Positions 1 through 5,817 of a stretch of DNA of 10,107 nucleotides are shown piece after piece. The stretch's first letter is position 1, and the number at the start of each line of letters is the position of its first letter. The position numbers and the translations under genes are program-made. Origin of the DNA: Oscillospiraceae bacterium (GTDB lineage Bacteria; Bacillota; Clostridia; Saccharofermentanales; Saccharofermentanaceae); the NCBI GenBank assembly GCA_902767145.1, contig CACXGG010000189.1, forward strand, positions 1 through 10,107. Direction: 5' to 3'. Under the pieces are notes generated by a model. That model made no database searches. It saw nothing but the letters and a program-made list of their open reading frames with translations, and had not been told where the DNA came from.

Positions 1-1149
1 ATCAGGCATAAGTGGGTGGTGGTACTGCCCCTGGCCGCCTTTATCTACTGCGCCGCCATGATACAGGCCCTGGCGGACATCGAGGAGAGCGGAGGACGCG
101 GGCTTTTCGTGCATGTAATGCATGCTCCGGCGCTGATCCTGGGTATCATCGATTTCCTGCTCCTGTTCCTGCTCATCGGATTTTATGTTGTCATCAATGA
201 AGTGAAGACCAGATATGTTGGCCCCCTGTCTGTAAAGGACGGTATCGACCAGATCGGCGCGGGCCTCTGCTACTACTGGGACAACGGTATCGTTAAGCTC
301 TCCAACACCAAGATCAACGAGATATCCAGGGCCATGACGGGAACTGATATCTATGACGCCAAGGATCTTCTGACAAAGATAAACGAGACCGGCGGAAAGT
401 ATACCATGCCGGACGGAAGGGTATATGAGTTCGACACAAGAAAGCTCATCATCGGCAAGGTGGAGATCAACGAACTGGTGGCCACGGAAGTTACGGAGGA
501 GGAGAAGCTCCTGACGGAACTCATGAAGAAGGAGAACGAGCTCACGGCCTTTAACGAGAGGCTCAAGTCCTACGGTGCCTCGGTGGATGAGATCACGGTG
601 CAGAAGGAGATCCTCAACACAAAGCTCAAGATCCACGACGATATGGGCCAGACCCTTCTCAAGACGAAGCATTTCATCGAGTCCGGAAGCGATGACCCGG
701 AGGAGAAGGCGGAGCTCATCGACACCTGGAGAAAAGCCCTGACGCTGAAGGGTGAGACATCGGCTCCAGGCTCCAACGAGGGCGTTCTGGACGATATGTA
801 CGAGGCGGCGGATGCCATCGGCATCAATATGCACGTGGAGGGTGATCTTCCTCAGAACAACAGGGAACAGGTGAGGATCCTGGTCCAGGGCATAAGGGAA
901 TGTCTGACAAATGCATATAAATATGGCCAGGCCAGCAATATTTATATTAAGATAGACGCAAAAGTGGAATATACTTATATAGAGTATACCAATGACGGAA
1001 CGCCGCCTAAGGAGAAGATAAAAGAGGGCGGAGGACTGTCGGGACTTCGAAAAGTAGTGGAAGGTTACGGCGGAAAGATGGCTGTAGTTTCAGAGCCTGA
1101 GTTCGCCGTCAGGATATTATTACCGGAACGGAGGAAGAGACGTGGATAA
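1..1149 (+). CDS. Membrane sensor histidine kinase, HisKA_3 (NarX/DegS-like) type, 5' partial
   Basis: Sensor kinase of a two-component system; it should autophosphorylate on His and pass the phosphate to the regulator encoded next. The frame is open from base 1, so the true start lies outside the window. The GTG at 16 falls inside a hydrophobic segment and is unlikely to be the start. Numbering from that GTG, membrane segments lie at about 1-20 and 38-60, followed by a PAS-like stretch (about 75-155) and a probable coiled coil (about 160-200). The phospho-acceptor box is IHDDMGQ with His207; HDxxxQ is the motif linked to kinase/phosphatase bifunctionality in this family. An HATPase_c domain follows, with N-box ECLTNAYKYG (Asn299), G1 box NDG (326-328) and a glycine-rich GGGLSGL. 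The stop overlaps the regulator start by 8 bases, so the two are translationally coupled. The signal sensed is unknown. Confidence 0.9.
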   Translation: MRHKWVVVLPLAAFIYCAAMIQALADIEESGGRGLFVHVMHAPALILGIIDFLLLFLLIGFYVVINEVKTRYVGPLSVKDGIDQIGAGLCYYWDNGIVKLSNTKINEISRAMTGTDIYDAKDLLTKINETGGKYTMPDGRVYEFDTRKLIIGKVEINELVATEVTEEEKLLTELMKKENELTAFNERLKSYGASVDEITVQKEILNTKLKIHDDMGQTLLKTKHFIESGSDDPEEKAELIDTWRKALTLKGETSAPGSNEGVLDDMYEAADAIGINMHVEGDLPQNNREQVRILVQGIRECLTNAYKYGQASNIYIKIDAKVEYTYIEYTNDGTPPKEKIKEGGGLSGLRKVVEGYGGKMAVVSEPEFAVRILLPERRKRRG

Positions 1150-1765
1150 GAAAAAAGTACTCATTGTTGAAGACCAGGTACTGGTCAGAAAATTTATCGA
1201 GAACGCCCTTAAGGACAGTGATAAGTATGAAGCATCTTTTTCCATAAAGAATGCGGATCTGGCAGATGTCTACTGCCAGAAGAACAAGATCGATCTTATC
1301 CTCATGGACGTCTATACCGATCTGGGTGCCTCCGGTCTTGAGGCAGCTGCCAGGATCAAGAAGCAGTATCCTGAGATCAAGATAATCGTCATCACATCCC
1401 TTCCCGAATTCTCCTTCATCAAGAGGGCCAGGGAGATCGGGGTTGAGAGCTTCATGTATAAAGAGGATGAGGCAAACTCCCTTATCTCCATCATGGACAG
1501 GACCATGGCGGGAGAGTCCGTCTATCCGGATAAGACCCCGGAGGTCAAGATCGGACTTGCCAGTTCCTACGACTTCTCCGAAAGGGAACTCGAGGTGCTC
1601 CGTGAGCTTACATCAGGAAACACCAACGAGGAGATCGCTGCAAAGCTCTGTATCTCCACTGCAACGGTGAAGACCCATATCGCTAATCTCATGGATAAGA
1701 CCGGCTTCAAGAGCAGGACGGAACTTGCCATAAAAGCAAGGGAACTGGGACTCGTAATACTGTAA
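1142..1765 (+). CDS. NarL/FixJ-family response regulator (REC + LuxR-type HTH)
   Basis: DNA-binding response regulator, 207 aa, the usual length for this family. The receiver domain (about 4-122) has the acidic pair Glu10/Asp11, phospho-acceptor Asp56 in ILMDVY, switch Thr85 and conserved Lys107. After a short linker, a LuxR-type helix-turn-helix spans about 144-205, with the FSERELEVL opening and the recognition-helix region ISTATVKTHIANLMDK. The start is GTG at 1142, preceded by GGAGGAAG (1130-1137) inside the end of the kinase gene. The 8-base overlap makes the kinase the clear partner. Targets are not visible from sequence; the inverted repeat at 1771-1804 just downstream is one candidate. 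No key residue is missing, so I expect normal phosphorylation control. Confidence 0.95.
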   Translation: MDKKKVLIVEDQVLVRKFIENALKDSDKYEASFSIKNADLADVYCQKNKIDLILMDVYTDLGASGLEAAARIKKQYPEIKIIVITSLPEFSFIKRAREIGVESFMYKEDEANSLISIMDRTMAGESVYPDKTPEVKIGLASSYDFSERELEVLRELTSGNTNEEIAAKLCISTATVKTHIANLMDKTGFKSRTELAIKARELGLVIL

Positions 1766-1770
1766 AACCC

Positions 1771-1804
1771 TTACCTCATGTGATAAAATCCTGTCATCAG
1801 GTAA
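1771..1804 (+). promoter_or_regulatory. Imperfect inverted repeat flanking an extended -10-like motif: candidate promoter/operator
   Basis: The arms TTACCTCATG (1771-1780) and CATCAGGTAA (1795-1804) are inverted copies matching at 9 of 10 positions. Between them TGATAAAAT (1781-1789) fits an extended -10 element (TG-n-TAAAAT), which would start transcription near 1796, about 30 bases before the ATG at 1826. I see no convincing -35 hexamer. No T-run follows the right arm, so an intrinsic terminator is unlikely. The arrangement would suit a dimeric regulator that competes with or recruits polymerase. The LuxR-type regulator encoded just upstream is a candidate, but this is inference. Confidence 0.35.
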
Positions 1805-1812
1805 TCGAGAGT

Positions 1813-1820
1813 GGGAGAAG
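1813..1820 (+). promoter_or_regulatory. Ribosome binding site that sets the start at 1826
   Basis: GGGAGAAG sits five bases before the ATG at 1826. The alternative GTG at 1811 would place this purine-rich site inside the coding region and has only GGTAATCGAGA before it, a poor site. The gene starting at 5818 has the same arrangement (a G-rich AAG site, five bases, ATG). Confidence 0.7.
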
Positions 1821-1825
1821 ATCTG

Positions 1826-4474
1826 ATGGACAATATCATTATTCCTGATGGATATAATCTGATCTGGTCAGATGAATTTACCGGCGACAGTCCGCATGTC
1901 AGAAACTGGAACTATGAGATCCACAGACCCGGCAGGGTAAACGGTGAACTGCAGGAATATATCGCCAGTGATAAGTATGTCTGCGTAAAGGACGGGGAAC
2001 TTGTGATCCGCCCCTGTAAGACGGTGGGTCCTGACGGAAAGATCTCCTACGCATCGGGACGTATCAATACCCTTGGAAAACATGAATTCAAATACGGCAG
2101 GATAGAGGCCATGATCAGGGTACCGGAAGGCAAAGGTCTTCTGCCCGGATTTCTGCTGCTCCCCAAAGACGGTTCCAACGGATGGTGGCCCGAGTGTGGA
2201 AGCGTTAACGTGATGGAGGTGGACGGCGGTCACCCCGAAAAGGTCAGTTCTGCCCTGGAGTTCGGCCTTCCCCTCAATCAGTGTACAGGTTCGTATACCC
2301 TTCCCGGAGGGGAGAAGTTATCGGACGGCTATCATCTCTTTGCCTGTGACTGGGAACCCGGTGTTTTCAGGTTCTCCGTGGACGGACACGTCTACCATGA
2401 AGTGAGTGACTGGTACAGTGCTGATAAGAATGGCAATGCAAGGCCTGCCCCTGCTCCATTTGATATCCCTTTCTATCCGGCTTTCTATGTGGCAGTGGGC
2501 GGTACGAAGATAGATCCCCCGGACGAGGATCAGGTCTTTGGCGAAGAGACTGCCATGCACATCAGATTTGTCCGCGTCTATCAGAAGGATGAATATAATG
2601 AGATCTGCAGGGAGAACATAAGGATCAGGAAGACCATCGCCGTGTGTGGTGTCTGGGAGGATGCAGACAACCTTAACCTCTTCCTGAGAGCCATGCTGGA
2701 CAGTAAGATCACTAAGGATTATCTCCTGGAATGCTTTACCTTCGGTATCGCAAATCCCGACCCGGATGAGATAGCCACGGAACTCAGGTTCGCCGACTTC
2801 GTGGGGAATATGGATCATGCGGCCATCATCCTTTTCGGTGAGATGCTGAAGACACAGGAACTCATAGACAGGCTCAAGTCCTACGGATTTAATAAGAAGA
2901 TCCCGGTATTCATGATCGAACGATATGAAGAGGGATGCATAAATGTTGTAATGAACTATAAGGACGGCTTCCGCCGGATGGTGGAGCATGTCATAGATGA
3001 GCACGGATGCACCGAGATCGATATGTTCGCAGGCTTCAGGGGAAATCCATTCTCCGAGGAGCGTATCGAAGTTTACAGGCAGGTGCTGGAGGAGCACGGG
3101 ATACAGTTCGAAGAGTGGAGGGTACACTACGGCGACTTCTGGGATGCCCCGGCTTTCCAGGTGTTGTCCAGCCTTCTGGAGTCCGGATACAAGCTCCCCC
3201 AGGCCATAGTCTGCGCCAATGACTCCATGGCCATAGGTGTCTGCGACTGCCTCAGGGCTTTCGGATATAAGGTGCCGGATGATGTCCTGGTCACCGGATT
3301 TGACGGTGTCTGGGCAGGTGAGGTCCATAACCCTGTCATAACCACATGTAAGCTGGATTTTGAAGCAGTCTCCGAACTCATAAGAGAGAAGATCGCCAAC
3401 TGGGATGGATCGCAGACGGGTAAGACGGACCGGATCGGATTCAACTTCAGGATAGATCCCCAGCAGTCCTGCGGATGCCTCTCGGAAAAGGACAAGGACT
3501 GGAGCGAATCGGTATCAGCCCTGGTGGCCAACAATCAGGATCTGTTCAGGCATGTACTTGAGATGGGAAGGTTCATGTCCTCCACCATCGGCCTTTCCGA
3601 TGTGGATGACGGAGCCAAGGACCTCCAGAAGTATCTCTGGCTGTGGAAATGGCAGTATTACTTTATCGGACTTTATGAGCCCGGCGGTGTGGTCCATGCC
3701 ATCTTCCACGGAAGGAACGGCGAATATAAACATAAGCAGAGATATGAGAACCTGAAAAACGGACTTCCCGACATAAGGCAGGTCTGCGCCGAGAACAGCA
3801 AGATCAACATCATGCTCTTTAAGCAGCTCAGGGCTCCCGGAAAGGATCTGGGTTATCTTGCGGACGGCTACGAGTTCCTGACCCAGAGGTTCCAGCAGAG
3901 GTTCGAGGAGTTTGCCATCTTCACCTCCGCCATGGTCAATACGGTAAGGAATAATAATGAACTCCTGAAAGCCACAGAGAGGATCGAGATGCTGTCGGAG
4001 ACTGACTATCTCACAGGCCTTTACAACAGGAGGGGATTCTTTAAGCAGATCGAGAAGGCTCTTGCCGACATAAGGAACAAGGGCAGGCACCTTACCATGT
4101 TCTCCCTTGATATGGACGGCCTTAAGACCATAAATGACAACTACGGACACCACGAAGGCGATGTAGCCATCACCACCCTTGCCAGCTCCCTGAAGGAGAC
4201 CCTGGGTGAGGATTCCATCTGTGCCAGATACGGCGGAGATGAGTTTGCCTTCGCCCTGGTAAGGGACGGAAGTGCCGAAGAGTATATAGAGCAGATCAGA
4301 CGTCAGATCGAAAGGCTGAATGACACGGATGAGACCGTGAAGGATAAGCCCTATAAGATCAGGGTCAGTATCGGCGCAGCTTCGGGAACCATAAACAGAA
4401 GGATCGACATCGAGGCCATGATAAGGGAGGCCGACAAGAAGATGTACGAGGACAAGCAGTCCAGGCGTATCTGA
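1826..4474 (+). CDS. Cytoplasmic GH16-like (pseudoenzyme) - LacI-type sensor - GGDEF diguanylate cyclase fusion
   Basis: Predicted diguanylate cyclase, 882 aa from the ATG at 1826, with no signal peptide or membrane segment. Residues about 5-254 resemble GH16 laminarinases (WSDEFTGD, ELQEY 41-45, SGRINT 77-82, AVGG 223-226). The catalytic signature, normally ExDxxE, reads SVNVME (126-131): the nucleophile Glu is Ser126, the central Asp is Asn128, and only acid/base Glu131 remains. Hydrolysis is therefore unlikely. Residues about 266-551 are a LacI-type type-1 periplasmic-binding-protein fold (CANDSMAIGV, VPDDVLVTGFDG, closing SCGC) without an HTH. An unassigned, possibly GAF-like region and coiled coil (about 555-722) lead to GGDEF (about 727-880): DYLTGLYNRR, LDMDG, intact GGDEF at 803-807. 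The inhibitory RxxD position reads GEDS. Ligand binding presumably tunes cyclic di-GMP synthesis. The gene lies 60 bases after the regulator and 4 bases before the lipoprotein gene. Confidence 0.88.
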   Translation: MDNIIIPDGYNLIWSDEFTGDSPHVRNWNYEIHRPGRVNGELQEYIASDKYVCVKDGELVIRPCKTVGPDGKISYASGRINTLGKHEFKYGRIEAMIRVPEGKGLLPGFLLLPKDGSNGWWPECGSVNVMEVDGGHPEKVSSALEFGLPLNQCTGSYTLPGGEKLSDGYHLFACDWEPGVFRFSVDGHVYHEVSDWYSADKNGNARPAPAPFDIPFYPAFYVAVGGTKIDPPDEDQVFGEETAMHIRFVRVYQKDEYNEICRENIRIRKTIAVCGVWEDADNLNLFLRAMLDSKITKDYLLECFTFGIANPDPDEIATELRFADFVGNMDHAAIILFGEMLKTQELIDRLKSYGFNKKIPVFMIERYEEGCINVVMNYKDGFRRMVEHVIDEHGCTEIDMFAGFRGNPFSEERIEVYRQVLEEHGIQFEEWRVHYGDFWDAPAFQVLSSLLESGYKLPQAIVCANDSMAIGVCDCLRAFGYKVPDDVLVTGFDGVWAGEVHNPVITTCKLDFEAVSELIREKIANWDGSQTGKTDRIGFNFRIDPQQSCGCLSEKDKDWSESVSALVANNQDLFRHVLEMGRFMSSTIGLSDVDDGAKDLQKYLWLWKWQYYFIGLYEPGGVVHAIFHGRNGEYKHKQRYENLKNGLPDIRQVCAENSKINIMLFKQLRAPGKDLGYLADGYEFLTQRFQQRFEEFAIFTSAMVNTVRNNNELLKATERIEMLSETDYLTGLYNRRGFFKQIEKALADIRNKGRHLTMFSLDMDGLKTINDNYGHHEGDVAITTLASSLKETLGEDSICARYGGDEFAFALVRDGSAEEYIEQIRRQIERLNDTDETVKDKPYKIRVSIGAASGTINRRIDIEAMIREADKKMYEDKQSRRI

Positions 4475-4478
4475 AGAC

Positions 4479-5780
4479 ATGAAAAGACTCGCCGGCCTGA
4501 TCCTCCTGACTGCCATACTGGCAACATCATGTACTACCTACGACAAGTCCTGGGAGACTTCCCCCACTACCACCAGAGAGGCCATCCCTGAGCTGGACCT
4601 TCCGGAGCAGCCCCAGACGGATCCCTTTGCAGAAGGTCTGGTGACAGCATTCTATACAGGGCTTCTGGGAAGATCGCCTCTTCAGGAGGAGCTTGATGTA
4701 ACAGCCCTCCAGCTCTCCACTGGTACGATCTCTCCTCAGGACGTGGTAAGGGAGATCCTGGGGACAGAGGAGTTCCAGGCCATAGTCCTGAGCAACACCG
4801 GATATGTGGAAAGGCTCTGTACGGGCCTTCTGGGACAGGATGCGAACGAGACCGCTGAAGACTACTGGATATGGCGCATGGAAAACGGAACCACCAGGGA
4901 AGAGGTGGCAGAGGCATTTATGTCATATCAGGAGTTCGCCGACTACTGCAGTGCCTACGGCTACCTGCCCGAAGAAGAGGAAGAGGAATATATCTTCGAA
5001 GAGATAACTGAAGATGAGGTACCGGATGTGGTATCCGCTACCAGGGACGCCATAGGGAGCGCAGATGAAGGTGAGTTCATCACCACCTTCGGAGACTACG
5101 ATCCCGGCATCACCACCCTTGAACAGATAGGCGAAGCCCTCGCGGAACTGGATGAGTCAGGCTACGATGTGGGATTTGTCCTGGTGGACCTTCGTACCGG
5201 CAGGGGCATTGCCTTTAATCCGGATCAGACCTTCTATACCGCCAGCTCCATCAAGGGCCCTTATGCGGCATCTTTCTGCGCCCTGAATCCCGACTCGGTG
5301 GAGAACTGGGAAAATACCATCCAGAACATGCTCATAAATTCCGACAACGACGCCTACACATCTCTTAACGGCGCCTACGGCAGACAGTATATAAAGCAGT
5401 GGTGCGAAGAGGCGGGGATCGACCCTTCACCCTGTAACTACAAGTATCCATACCTGAGCTCCCGGGATATGTCCCTTCTTTGGCTTCGAAACTACGAATT
5501 CTTCATCACCGACCCCGTGGGACAGGAGGTATGTGAGTGGTTCCAGGAACCCACCTATTCCGTTATCAGGGAGGTAGTGGGAGAGATGTATATCACCCAG
5601 TCCAAGGGCGGATGGCTGGTGGATGAGGAGCCCCGTCACAGGACCACCTGCGACAGCGGCATCGTCTATGCGGACAACGGAACATATATCGTCTCCATCA
5701 CCTCCGATGTTCCATCAACCTTCGACCCTCTCATCCCTCTCATGGAAGCGCTGAATGCAGCCCATGACGAGATGTGTTAA
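4479..5780 (+). CDS. Lipoprotein with two DUF4214 repeats and a class A beta-lactamase-like serine hydrolase domain
   Basis: Surface lipoprotein, 433 aa. The signal peptide (1-17) ends in ATSC with acylated Cys18; Ala at -3 is less common than Leu but acceptable. A Thr/Pro-rich spacer is followed by two DUF4214-like repeats (about 49-102 and 107-155), each with a GLLG core and an EEF/QEF end. An acidic linker with six Glu (165-170) leads to a serine hydrolase domain (about 210-433) of the penicillin-recognising fold: SxxK as SSIK (Ser256, Lys259), SDN (288-290) and a KGG triad (376-378). I see no class A ExxLN omega-loop motif, so peptidoglycan or other wall-related hydrolysis is likelier than antibiotic resistance. 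The start is 4 bases after the preceding stop with no strong ribosome site, suggesting translational coupling. The domain pairing is clear; the substrate is unknown. Confidence 0.85.
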   Translation: MKRLAGLILLTAILATSCTTYDKSWETSPTTTREAIPELDLPEQPQTDPFAEGLVTAFYTGLLGRSPLQEELDVTALQLSTGTISPQDVVREILGTEEFQAIVLSNTGYVERLCTGLLGQDANETAEDYWIWRMENGTTREEVAEAFMSYQEFADYCSAYGYLPEEEEEEYIFEEITEDEVPDVVSATRDAIGSADEGEFITTFGDYDPGITTLEQIGEALAELDESGYDVGFVLVDLRTGRGIAFNPDQTFYTASSIKGPYAASFCALNPDSVENWENTIQNMLINSDNDAYTSLNGAYGRQYIKQWCEEAGIDPSPCNYKYPYLSSRDMSLLWLRNYEFFITDPVGQEVCEWFQEPTYSVIREVVGEMYITQSKGGWLVDEEPRHRTTCDSGIVYADNGTYIVSITSDVPSTFDPLIPLMEALNAAHDEMC

Positions 5781-5817
5781 AATGTTCTCCGAAAAGAAAT
5801 AACAGGGGGAAGATCAG

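Noticed and set aside
560..576. 17-base identity with 2869-2885 as a possible repeat
   Set aside because: Both copies encode RLKSYG in different proteins with the host's preferred codons; nothing around them is shared, so it looks like coincidence.
16..1149. Histidine kinase as a complete gene starting at GTG 16
   Set aside because: The frame is open to base 1, the GTG lies within a hydrophobic segment, and no good ribosome site precedes it. The gene is treated as 5' partial.
1771..1804. Intrinsic terminator after the response regulator
   Set aside because: The inverted repeat has a mismatch, low GC, a 14-base loop and no T-run after the right arm.
2318..3328. 336-codon open frame on the minus strand
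   Set aside because: It lies wholly opposite the well-supported LacI/GGDEF fusion gene, matches no recognisable family, and is explained by codon bias leaving the antisense frame open. The same holds for 3515-4516, 7315-7998 and 8038-9009.
5244..5609. Antibiotic-resistance beta-lactamase
   Set aside because: SxxK, SDN and KGG are present, but the ExxLN motif needed for efficient deacylation in class A enzymes is not seen, and the domain belongs to a DUF4214 lipoprotein. A general serine hydrolase call is safer.
5781..5817. Separate promoter before the GT-C-like gene
   Set aside because: The 37-base gap shows a ribosome site but no convincing -35/-10 pair, so read-through from the lipoprotein gene is simpler.
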